Positions 26,283 to 33,734 of a stretch of DNA of 64,000 nucleotides are shown here, piece by piece. Each line of letters begins with the position of its first letter. Within the stretch, counting starts at the first letter, position 1. The notes beneath the pieces are model-generated. The model worked only from the letters and a program-made list of their open reading frames with translations. It was not told the DNA's origin and did no database searches. The DNA comes from CAMCYM01 sp964405405 (lineage in GTDB: Bacteria; Bacteroidota; Bacteroidia; Flavobacteriales_D; Sanyastnellaceae), in NCBI GenBank assembly GCA_964405405.1, contig CAYONT010000005.1, positions 33,809-97,808 of the forward strand, in the 5' to 3' direction. A program made the translations under genes and the position numbers.

Positions 26283-28010
26283 ATGATCGGATTCTCTGGA
26301 TGTTGGGCACAGCGTGGTCGCTGGCTGGTGACATTTTCCTTTTGGGGCGCGGTATTGTGTACCTCACACGCGGGACGTGCGCAAGGCAATCTGGAACCGG
26401 TTTTTCATGTGCCTTTGCCAGATTTGGCCCAAGCCTGGAAGCAAGCGGATTTGCACGAACAGACGACGGGCAAGCACATGCAGGGGGTGATTGTAGACGC
26501 TCCGCTGGATTTTTTTGACCACGCACAGGTGCAGGTGGCTCAGAACGGCGATCGGGAATGGGTGCTGCGGCTGGAGATGCCGGATGCGATGGCAACCTGC
26601 GTCTATTTCGATGCCCTGCATTTGCCGGTGGGCGCCACCTTGCGGTTCGAGACGCCGGAAGGCGCTTTCCCGGCCGTGTTTGTGGAAGGCCCCATCGACC
26701 ACCGGGAAAACAACGAACATGGGAAGTGGGTCAGTGGCGAAATCCCGGGGGGAGTGGTCCGCATGGTGTATGCCCAGCCCCGGGGCGTGGTGGGCCGTCC
26801 CCGCTTGCACATCCGAGGAATGGGGTGCTTCTTTCGCGATGTACATTTCCCTGAACCATTTGCGAGCGGTGGTTTCGGACTGCTGAGCAATGACCGCGGA
26901 TCCGATGCCTGTCAGGTGGACGTCAACTGCCCGGAGGGTCAAGGCTGGGAATGTCAACGGGATGCGGTGGTGCGTTTGCGCATCTCCATGGGTGGAAGCA
27001 TTTTCCTCTGCTCTGGGGTCATGGTAAACAACACGGCGCGCGATTGCCGGCAGCTGTTGCTGAGTTCTTTTCACTGCGCCGATGATATGTCGGAAAGCGA
27101 TTGGGCGTTGATGAAGGTTCGCTACAATTACGAGTACACGGAATGTGAGGGTACCCAATCCCTGAACTCCCACGACCGGACCGGGGTGTTTTTCATCACG
27201 TCCTCGAACGATATGAACAACGGAAACATCAGTGGTTCGGATTTCTTGCTGATGGAGGTAGAGGATGAAATCCTTGACAGTTGGACCCCTTTTTTGGCGG
27301 GCTGGGATGCGAATGGAACCCCTTCGCCCAACGGGGTGGGCATCCACCATCCTTCCGGCGACCGGAAGAAGATTTCGACGTATGTCAACCAAACCGTGAG
27401 CAGTTCGGCCTATGCACCGGGGGCCCATTGGCGGGTGACCTGGGCGGCCACGGAGACGAACCACGGGGTGACTGAAGGAGGGTCGTCGGGGTCTCCCTTG
27501 TTCAATCCTTCCGGACGGGTGATCGGCACGCTCACGGGGGGCAGTTCCTTGTGCACAGCGCCCACGGCACCGGATTATTACGGCAAAATGAGCTACCACT
27601 GGAATGGGAACAACCCCATTCCGACCAGCGAGAAGTTGTTCAACTTCCTGGATCCTGCGGGGACCGGGGAGAAGATCATGGACGGAAGCCGGATCGTGGA
27701 TGGGGTGGCTTGTTCGGGCATCGCCGGTTGTGACGTGGTGGGGGTGGAGTCGGAGTTGTTGGCGACCGAGGGATGGTCAATCTACCCCAATCCGGCCGGG
27801 GATTGGGTGGCGCTGCAGGTGCCGACGGGGGTGGAATTGATGGAGGTCCGGTTGTATGATGGGCAAGGGCGGTTCGTGCGACGCTGGGGGGGGGGCGAGG
27901 TGTTGGCACCGTTGGCGGTGGGGGACCTGGTGCGGGGCACCTACTGGGTCACCGTGGAGACCACCAGCGGGGTCACGGCAACCCAGCAATTGCAGGTGAC
28001 TGGGCATTGA
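26283..28010 (+). CDS. Secreted lysyl-endopeptidase-like serine protease with T9SS sorting domain
   Basis: A 575-residue exported protease. Signal peptide to about residue 33, then a ~160-residue propeptide-like region. The catalytic domain begins near ACQVDVNCPEGQGW and is of the Achromobacter lyticus protease I type, with H264 in SSFHCADD, D320 in SGSDFLLM and S402 in EGGSSGSPLF; several cysteines suggest disulfides. The C-terminal ~85 residues (GWSIYPNPAGDWVALQV ... GTYWVTVETTSGV) are a PNP-type (type A) T9SS sorting domain. Specificity for lysine is a family property, not shown by the sequence. The start at 26283 is set by the signal peptide; the frame is open upstream. Confidence 0.92.
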   Translation: MIGFSGCWAQRGRWLVTFSFWGAVLCTSHAGRAQGNLEPVFHVPLPDLAQAWKQADLHEQTTGKHMQGVIVDAPLDFFDHAQVQVAQNGDREWVLRLEMPDAMATCVYFDALHLPVGATLRFETPEGAFPAVFVEGPIDHRENNEHGKWVSGEIPGGVVRMVYAQPRGVVGRPRLHIRGMGCFFRDVHFPEPFASGGFGLLSNDRGSDACQVDVNCPEGQGWECQRDAVVRLRISMGGSIFLCSGVMVNNTARDCRQLLLSSFHCADDMSESDWALMKVRYNYEYTECEGTQSLNSHDRTGVFFITSSNDMNNGNISGSDFLLMEVEDEILDSWTPFLAGWDANGTPSPNGVGIHHPSGDRKKISTYVNQTVSSSAYAPGAHWRVTWAATETNHGVTEGGSSGSPLFNPSGRVIGTLTGGSSLCTAPTAPDYYGKMSYHWNGNNPIPTSEKLFNFLDPAGTGEKIMDGSRIVDGVACSGIAGCDVVGVESELLATEGWSIYPNPAGDWVALQVPTGVELMEVRLYDGQGRFVRRWGGGEVLAPLAVGDLVRGTYWVTVETTSGVTATQQLQVTGH

Positions 28011-28037
28011 TTGGGTGGGGCCAGCACCCTGGAGGGG

Positions 28038-30230
28038 TCAGTGGGCCAACCAGCTGAGTTTGTTCAACTCGACCTTCATCCGGAACGAACCGAAGCGCAC
28101 GGTCGCCACCTCCTTGGCGATTTCCAGCACTTCGCCGCGTTCCTTGCCTGTCCGCAGCCGAACCAGGGATCCGACTTGGATGCGCTCCACGTGGTGTTTG
28201 GGGCGGCGTTTCGCGGCGGCGGCCGCTCCTTGCGCGGACCGGGCCTTCGCCAGCGCCAAGGCTTCCTGTTCGCGGGTGCGCTCCACAGCGAGGTACTTCC
28301 GCACCGTTTCAAAAAGCGCCTTGTTGTCCCCAGATTCCTTGTATTGGTCGATGAACTGCTGCATTTTTCGACCCCGCACGAGGGCAAGGTTTTGCTCTTG
28401 GGCAATCTCTTGCTGTGTTTGGACCTTGCTTTCTAGCCCCTTTTTTTCGGAGGCCAAACGCGCCAAAGTCTGCTCCAATTCCAGTTCCCGTTTCAGATTT
28501 CGGTCGGTGACCTTGGCACTTCGGGCCTTTTCGCGCTGCAAGTCGCTCAGCAATTCGTCCAGTTGGACCTTGCGGGGATCGAGTTTGGCCTTTGCCCGGC
28601 TGATGAGGCCCGCAGGAATGCCGTTTGTCTCGGCCACTTCGAAGGTGAAGGAGCTGCCGGGTTGTCCGATGTCGAGGCGGTAGCGCGGTTCCAGGGACTC
28701 CCGGTCGAAGCGCATGGAACCGTTGAGGGCTTCGGGCAATTCCGCCGCGCGGGTCTTGATGTTCGCGTAATGCGTGGTGATGACCCCAAAGCCGCCCCGG
28801 TCGTATAGTTCTTCGAAAAAGACTTCGGCCAAAGCGCCGCCGAGTTCAGGGTCCGAACCTGTGCCAAACTCGTCCAACAAGAGTAGGGTCGCCGGCCCCG
28901 AGACTTCCAGAAACGCCTTCATCCGTTTGAGCCGGTAACTGTAGGTACTGAGCTGGTTCTCGATGCTTTGGTTGTCACCGATGTCGGTAAGGACGGCATC
29001 AAAGATGCCGACCTCGCTTCCGGATTGCACCGGGATGAGGAGGCCAGATTGCCACATGAGCTGGAGCAACCCAACGGTTTTCAGGGAGATGGACTTTCCG
29101 CCTGCGTTGGGGCCCGAGATCACGAGCATCCGCTGACGGCGGGACAACTCGAGGGTTTGGGGCTCGGTCCTTCGGCCCAGCGATTCGTTCTGACGCCGCA
29201 ACAGCGGATGGTAGGCTTCGATGAGATGGAATCCCGGCTGGTTGCGGATTCCAGGAAGGGTGGCGTGCAGTTCGCTGGCGAGGCGGGATTTGGCCTGCAG
29301 CCAATCCAACTCGGTCAGGAGGCGCTGGTAGGCTTGAATCCAGGGCAAAAAACGCCGGATGTTGCGGGTCAAATCCAGCAAGATGCGGCGGATTTCCCGG
29401 CGCTCATCGTCGCGCAACAACTCGAGTTCGTTGTTGAGCGGAACGGTGGCAGCGGGCTCGATGAAGGCGATGCTGCCGTTCTTTGATTGTCCGAGGATCA
29501 GGCCTTCCACTTTGCGCTTGTGGGTTGCAGCGATGGCCAGTGCACGGCGGTCGTTGACGACACTTTCCCGGATGTCAGCCAGGAAGCCCCGGTCCCCACA
29601 TTCCTTCAAGGCGCGCTGAAAAGCCCGGGCTTGGTTGCGGCGCACTTGGACCATTTCCCCGCGGATCTTCCCCAGCAAAGGCGAAGCCTCGGTCCTCACT
29701 TCGCCTTTTGCATCGAACACGGCCTCGATGGGGCGAATCAGCTCTTCGGATTCCACCAACTCCGGTTGTTGCAACATGCGCGCCATCCGAGGAAAGGTGG
29801 CCTGTTTTGCGTGCAGGGCGCGGAGGACTTCGTTCACCAAGCGCGATGCCTGCAGGATGCGCATGAACCCGGCTTCCTCCAGCACGCTGTCCCGGATGCC
29901 CAACAACTGAATTTCCCGGTCCAATTCCTCGAAAGTGATGCCCGGGAAAGCATGGCCCTCTTGCCGAATGCGGGTGAACTCCCATGCCGTTTCCAACTGG
30001 ATGCGAACCGTTTGGGGGTCCCGAGATGGAACCAACTGTGCAGCCCGCGCTTGGGCGGTTGGGCACTGGGCATGCCCGGCTAGCCACGCCCGGATGACGT
30101 CAAACTCCAAGTCCTTCACGACCTGGGCGTCAAAACCGCCCAATGCCTGCCCCCGGAACCGATGTCGAACCGATTGGGAGGCGGAAGTCGGGGGGCGAGA
30201 AGACCCCGAATGGGAAGCAGGAGCGGCCAT
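28038..30230 (-). CDS. mutS2: MutS2-family ATPase lacking the Smr domain
   Basis: A 730-residue DNA-binding ATPase related to MutS but without the mismatch-recognition domain; MutS2 acts in recombination suppression and rescue of collided ribosomes. Core and lever helices (to about residue 310) precede Walker A ISGPNAGGKSISLK and Walker B TLLLLDEFGTGSDP, then a long coiled coil and a KOW-like segment (VGSLVRLRTGKERGEVLEI). The protein ends at SWLAH, with no C-terminal Smr nuclease domain, which is present in Bacillus and Helicobacter homologues. The start at 30230, five bases after the miaA stop, is preferred over the open extension to 30443 that overlaps miaA. Confidence 0.9.
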   Translation of the reverse strand: MAAPASHSGSSRPPTSASQSVRHRFRGQALGGFDAQVVKDLEFDVIRAWLAGHAQCPTAQARAAQLVPSRDPQTVRIQLETAWEFTRIRQEGHAFPGITFEELDREIQLLGIRDSVLEEAGFMRILQASRLVNEVLRALHAKQATFPRMARMLQQPELVESEELIRPIEAVFDAKGEVRTEASPLLGKIRGEMVQVRRNQARAFQRALKECGDRGFLADIRESVVNDRRALAIAATHKRKVEGLILGQSKNGSIAFIEPAATVPLNNELELLRDDERREIRRILLDLTRNIRRFLPWIQAYQRLLTELDWLQAKSRLASELHATLPGIRNQPGFHLIEAYHPLLRRQNESLGRRTEPQTLELSRRQRMLVISGPNAGGKSISLKTVGLLQLMWQSGLLIPVQSGSEVGIFDAVLTDIGDNQSIENQLSTYSYRLKRMKAFLEVSGPATLLLLDEFGTGSDPELGGALAEVFFEELYDRGGFGVITTHYANIKTRAAELPEALNGSMRFDRESLEPRYRLDIGQPGSSFTFEVAETNGIPAGLISRAKAKLDPRKVQLDELLSDLQREKARSAKVTDRNLKRELELEQTLARLASEKKGLESKVQTQQEIAQEQNLALVRGRKMQQFIDQYKESGDNKALFETVRKYLAVERTREQEALALAKARSAQGAAAAAKRRPKHHVERIQVGSLVRLRTGKERGEVLEIAKEVATVRFGSFRMKVELNKLSWLAH

Positions 30231-30235
30231 GGCAG

Positions 30236-31171
30236 TTAAACCGCTTCCGGGCGGGGATTGTTGCGCTTCGGATGCATTTCGACCCATTCCAGCACCGTTT
30301 GGGTCTCGGCAGCATCGAACCACTGGACCTCCGGTATCCTCCGGAACCAAGTCATCTGTCGCTTCGCGTATTGCCGGGTTCTCAATTCGATTTCTGAAGC
30401 CAAATCCGTTTCCCCCAAAACGCCGTCGAAGCAGGCAAACCACTCCCGGTACCCCACGGTCCGTAAGGCATTGCGGTCGCGGTAGGGGAGGAGGGCTCTT
30501 GCCTCAGCCTCCCAACCTGCGGCCAGCATGGCGGTGGTCCGCTGGTGGATGCGCTCGGCCAGCCTTTCTGGATCGGCTTGCAACCCGATGTACACCACGT
30601 CGAATGCCCGCGTTGAGGGGGCTCCTGTGAGGTAAGTGGAATAAGGTCTGCCACCGGCCAAGGTGGCTTCCAAAGCCCGAATGACGCGATGTGGGTTCGA
30701 TCGGTCGATGCGCGCACCCGCTGTGGGATCCATTTTGTCGAGTTGGGTCAGCAACGGAGCCAATCCCTCAGCGCCGAACCGAGCATTTAACTCCGCCCGA
30801 ACTGCAGCATCCTTGGGAACCGGGTCCAACCCGTCCAGCAAGGCTTTCAAATACAACCCGCTGCCCCCAACCACCACGGCGTGTTGCCGGGCAGAGAGCA
30901 GCCCCTCCAATAAAGGCCTTGCTTCGGCCGCATATTCGCCCGCGCTGCAATCTTCGGTGACTTTCAAGTGGCCCACGAAGTGATGCCGAACCTGCGACTG
31001 CTCCGCTGCTGTGGGAGCGGCCGAACCAATTTCCATCCCTCGGTAAAACTGGCGGGCATCGCAACCCAGAATCTCCGTTTCGAGCTGCTGGGCCAGTTCG
31101 ATCCCCAGCGCAGTCTTTCCCACCCCGGTTGGCCCCAAAACCACCCAGACCACTCCCTTCCAATCGGTCAT
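30236..31171 (-). CDS. miaA: tRNA dimethylallyltransferase
   Basis: Transfers a dimethylallyl group to A37 of tRNAs that read UNN codons. The 311-residue product shows the P-loop VLGPTGVGKTALGIELA, the DARQFYRGMEIGSA substrate loop, VVGGSGLYLKALLDG and the DPxxAxRIDRSNPHRVIRALE region, all standard MiaA signatures. Length is normal. It lies nine bases after the pRiA4b-like gene and five bases before mutS2, probably in one transcript. Confidence 0.96.
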   Translation of the reverse strand: MTDWKGVVWVVLGPTGVGKTALGIELAQQLETEILGCDARQFYRGMEIGSAAPTAAEQSQVRHHFVGHLKVTEDCSAGEYAAEARPLLEGLLSARQHAVVVGGSGLYLKALLDGLDPVPKDAAVRAELNARFGAEGLAPLLTQLDKMDPTAGARIDRSNPHRVIRALEATLAGGRPYSTYLTGAPSTRAFDVVYIGLQADPERLAERIHQRTTAMLAAGWEAEARALLPYRDRNALRTVGYREWFACFDGVLGETDLASEIELRTRQYAKRQMTWFRRIPEVQWFDAAETQTVLEWVEMHPKRNNPRPEAV

Positions 31172-31180
31172 TGGCGGTGC

Positions 31181-31870
31181 TCAGTAATGCTCATCCAGAC
31201 CTTCCAAGTCTGTGAACTCCGGTCCATCATCTCCCCACTCGTCGTCCGCATCATTCAAATAGGCATCCAGTTCTGGATCTCCCGTGGATTCGATGCTTCC
31301 CGCTCCGTCCCCCTCGGTGGCTTCCGCCTCCCAGTCTCCCCAACCTTCGATCTCCCGGCTGGCAGCGTCCGGTGCTTCTCCGAATGTAAATACACATCGC
31401 GGGTAGGTCGCATCAGGTTCAGCGGCCTCCCAGGACACAGGCTCCACAAAAAAACACCACATCCGAAGGAAATCGTAGACGTACACAGCACGGGCTTCAG
31501 GGGAGCCGAAAACCGCTTGTACCGAAACCGATTCCATCGACTCCGCCATGGATTCACGGGCATGGTCACCCGTAACTGTACGTTGTCCGGTCTCCTCGTA
31601 GAAGCCCATGGGGTCATCGTCTTCCTCTGCATCTTCGTCCCAACCGCCCAGCATTTCCATGCCTGGCATGGCGAGCAAGGGGATTTCAGCACCCCGTTCC
31701 CAAGATTCGTTGCTCCGATAGAACGAAGCCATTTCATCGCCCGCCCAACCGAATGCCGCGAGGATGGCCTCATGCAATGCCAACAAAGGAGCATCGCGGG
31801 CGATTTCCACATCGCGGAACACGTCTGCTTCAACATCCAGGATCACCCGGAGCTTCACTATCTCGCTCAT
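31181..31870 (-). CDS. Plasmid pRiA4b ORF-3-like (IS1096 TnpR-like) domain protein
   Basis: A 229-residue acidic protein. The N-terminal part (MSEIVKLRVILDVEADVFRDVEI ... LHEAILAAFGWAGDEMASFYR, given here in pieces) matches the pRiA4b ORF-3 family, whose members occur on plasmids, near transposons and in ordinary chromosomes, with no settled function. The rest contains a VYVYDFLRMWCFFVEPV core strand-helix typical of the family, and the last ~70 residues are strongly Asp/Glu/Gly-rich and probably disordered. Nothing around it suggests a mobile element here. It heads the miaA-mutS2 transcript. Confidence 0.8.
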   Translation of the reverse strand: MSEIVKLRVILDVEADVFRDVEIARDAPLLALHEAILAAFGWAGDEMASFYRSNESWERGAEIPLLAMPGMEMLGGWDEDAEEDDDPMGFYEETGQRTVTGDHARESMAESMESVSVQAVFGSPEARAVYVYDFLRMWCFFVEPVSWEAAEPDATYPRCVFTFGEAPDAASREIEGWGDWEAEATEGDGAGSIESTGDPELDAYLNDADDEWGDDGPEFTDLEGLDEHY

Positions 31871-31906
31871 CGTTGCTTCCCGGTCTCCAACCGGATGGAT
31901 TCGTGG

Positions 31907-31914
31907 GTATTTTT
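31907..31914 (+). promoter_or_regulatory. Putative -7 box for the TPR-like membrane gene (TATTTTTG)
   Basis: TAnnTTTG match about 33 bases before the ATG at 31948, in the short divergent region shared with the gene at 31870. Position estimated by eye. Confidence 0.3.
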
Positions 31915-31947
31915 GTCGGCCGAATTTAGCCTCAAAATCCCTCCAAT

Positions 31948-32481
31948 ATGGACACGCGCATCATCAAAATTGCTTTCGCTGTGGGCAGTTTGGCCTACGC
32001 CATCTACCTTTTCTCAAAAGGCTACTGGGGCAGTGGAACGGGGATGGTGTTGGTAACGACGCTGGCGGTCCTAGCCAGCCTGCAAAGCTTGCGGCTGTTG
32101 ATGGTTTTTGTCTACTTGCGCCAACAGCGATTGGACGAGGCACGCAAGTGGTTGGACCGGGTCCGGCCTGAGCATCTCTGGAAACGTCGCCGCGCGTACT
32201 ATGCTTTTCTCAAAGGGAGCATGCTCATGGAGAAAAACATGAACGATGCAGAGCGGTGGCTCAAGCAGGCACTGGATTGGGGCCTGAAGCAAGACCACGA
32301 CAAGGCAGCGGTCAAGCTCAACCTAGCGGTGGTGGCCCAAGCCCGTCGCAAAACCCCTCAGGCCCGGGCACTGCTCGCAGAATGCAAGCGCTTGGATCGA
32401 AAGGGCATGTTGAAGAAGGACATCAAGATGGTAGAGGAGGCCATTCAAAATCCTCAGCAATTTCGGGCCCGGGCCCGTTGA
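31948..32481 (+). CDS. Membrane protein with TPR-like C-terminal region
   Basis: A 177-residue protein. Two hydrophobic helices near the N-terminus (about residues 6-24 and 30-55) suggest an inner-membrane anchor. The remainder is helical and basic, with TPR-like pairs (LDEARKWLDRV, YYAFLKGSMLMEKNMNDAERWLKQALDWG, then AVKLNLAVVAQARRKTPQARALLAECK), facing the cytoplasm if the basic end follows the positive-inside rule. No catalytic motif. Probably a scaffold; function unknown. Confidence 0.75.
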   Translation: MDTRIIKIAFAVGSLAYAIYLFSKGYWGSGTGMVLVTTLAVLASLQSLRLLMVFVYLRQQRLDEARKWLDRVRPEHLWKRRRAYYAFLKGSMLMEKNMNDAERWLKQALDWGLKQDHDKAAVKLNLAVVAQARRKTPQARALLAECKRLDRKGMLKKDIKMVEEAIQNPQQFRARAR

Positions 32482-32495
32482 ACCCGCCCAAGTCG

Positions 32496-32789
32496 TCAGC
32501 CGAGCCCCCGAAGCGCCTGTAAAGTTCCCAGCAGTTCCAAACTCCTTTGTTGGGCATGGTCACTGATGGCAAGGAGTTCAGCGCTTCGCTCCGTTGCCCG
32601 CATCTTGCTCGTTTCCAACTCGTCCAGACGTTGGATCAAAGTGGAAATGGCGTGGCTGGCTTCCCGGACGATGGTGTTCGCCTCAGCTTCGAAGTGGGGG
32701 AGATCCAAGGCAAGTTGGAAGGCATCGAACACAACGTCGTTGAGCAAGACATGCACTGCCTGTCGGATGTGAAGGGCTTGTTCGGTCAT
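32496..32789 (-). CDS. Small helical protein of unknown function
   Basis: A 97-residue product predicted almost entirely helical, with heptad-like Leu/Ile spacing (ALDLPHFEAEANTIV, STLIQRLDELETSKMRATE, RSLELLGTLQALRGLG). I recognise no family. It fits cleanly between the convergent TPR-like gene and the sulfotransferase gene, and a TATATTGA sequence lies shortly upstream on its strand. An antisense open frame covers most of it, so the coding call is not certain. Confidence 0.5.
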   Translation of the reverse strand: MTEQALHIRQAVHVLLNDVVFDAFQLALDLPHFEAEANTIVREASHAISTLIQRLDELETSKMRATERSAELLAISDHAQQRSLELLGTLQALRGLG

Positions 32790-32867
32790 GATCGACGGTT
32801 GCTTCCGCCGTCAATATAAGGAATGTGTGTCGATCTGATGCACCCGTTTCGAGTGCATGCAGGATGG

Positions 32868-33734
32868 TCAATCCAGAGCGATGCCCGTCAACCGATGAAG
32901 CAATTCGAGGTCCGATTGGTAACGTTCCATGAGCTTCTCACGCGTCGCTGACCGGATGGGAATCAACGGTTTGTGGTTGATAAACAACAATCCCTTGTAC
33001 AATCCCCATTTGTGGTGGGGCCCTTTGGAGATGGCGGGTAGCCGAATGATTTTCTCCATACCCCACGAACGAATGGCGTACCCTTTGTTCTCAATGGGGA
33101 GCTTTCCGAAATCAATGGCCGGTATGTCGAGAAAGGAAGCTACCGATTCAAAAACCCGGACGGGATGGTTTTTGAGGTCATCGAACCGAAGAAACAAGAA
33201 TTGTTCGGGTGAAAAAAAATGAAAGTACCGTTCTACCTGCTCTCCATATTTTCCCGAGTGAAAGTAGAAGAAGTTCTGGTAAGAAGCGGTTTTTTGCTTG
33301 CGGAAGTTTGGAGATGCCATGCGGCCCGGCTCCGCGCGCAATGCGGCTTCAAAAGTCCGGATTTTCTCCAATCTGTAGCGCCTCATGTGGCTGTAGAGGG
33401 CATAAGCCCGATCTGCCGGGTTGCGCAGAATCACGATGAATCGTGCGTCTGGAAACAAGGCATGTAATACCCGTGCGGATTCTGGGTTGGAAAGGTAGGC
33501 GTGGGAGGCTTCTCCAACCCACTTCACGTTGGCACCGGCATCAAACAATCGAAAGTAGTCAATGGGGTTCTTGACCACTTGGAATTGCTCACAGAAAAAG
33601 GTGGGCTCCTTTTCCGTACTTAGGTAAATATCTGGGTGTTTGCTGAGAACGGCATGCAACGTGGTGGTTCCTGATTTGGCTGCACCCAAAATGAAAAAAT
33701 TGGGTTTTGTTACAGGTAGCAAACAAGTAGTCAC
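32868..33734 (-). CDS. PAPS-dependent sulfotransferase-domain protein
   Basis: A 288-residue cytoplasmic sulfotransferase. The 5'-phosphosulfate-binding loop is at residues 17-25 (GAAKSGTTT) and the 3'-phosphate site in RFIVILRNPADRAYALYSHM; WVGEASHAYL and the C-terminal MERYQSDLELL helix match heparan-sulfate-type sulfotransferases found in bacteria. The acceptor cannot be read from the sequence. The start is a GTG at 33734-33732 that overlaps the stop of the fused 2-oxoacid dehydrogenase gene by four bases (GTGA); a longer open frame to 33836 lies inside that gene and is rejected. Translational coupling to a central metabolic enzyme is unusual. Confidence 0.87.
   Translation of the reverse strand: MTTCLLPVTKPNFFILGAAKSGTTTLHAVLSKHPDIYLSTEKEPTFFCEQFQVVKNPIDYFRLFDAGANVKWVGEASHAYLSNPESARVLHALFPDARFIVILRNPADRAYALYSHMRRYRLEKIRTFEAALRAEPGRMASPNFRKQKTASYQNFFYFHSGKYGEQVERYFHFFSPEQFLFLRFDDLKNHPVRVFESVASFLDIPAIDFGKLPIENKGYAIRSWGMEKIIRLPAISKGPHHKWGLYKGLLFINHKPLIPIRSATREKLMERYQSDLELLHRLTGIALD

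Noticed and set aside
26159..26389. A 77-residue N-terminal extension of the S41 protease
   Set aside because: It lies upstream of a signal peptide and contains the TAAATTTG box and the start of the divergent gene.
28013..28028. GGGTG...CACCC hairpin as a terminator between the secreted protease and mutS2
   Set aside because: The stem is only five base pairs and no T-run follows on either strand.
31181..31870. Mobile element around the pRiA4b/IS1096-like gene
   Set aside because: No transposase, terminal inverted repeats or target duplications are nearby; the gene sits in a housekeeping operon.
32547..32819. Plus-strand 90-residue frame opposite the small helical gene
   Set aside because: Its translation is less protein-like than the minus-strand frame, and it has no promoter-like box at its start.
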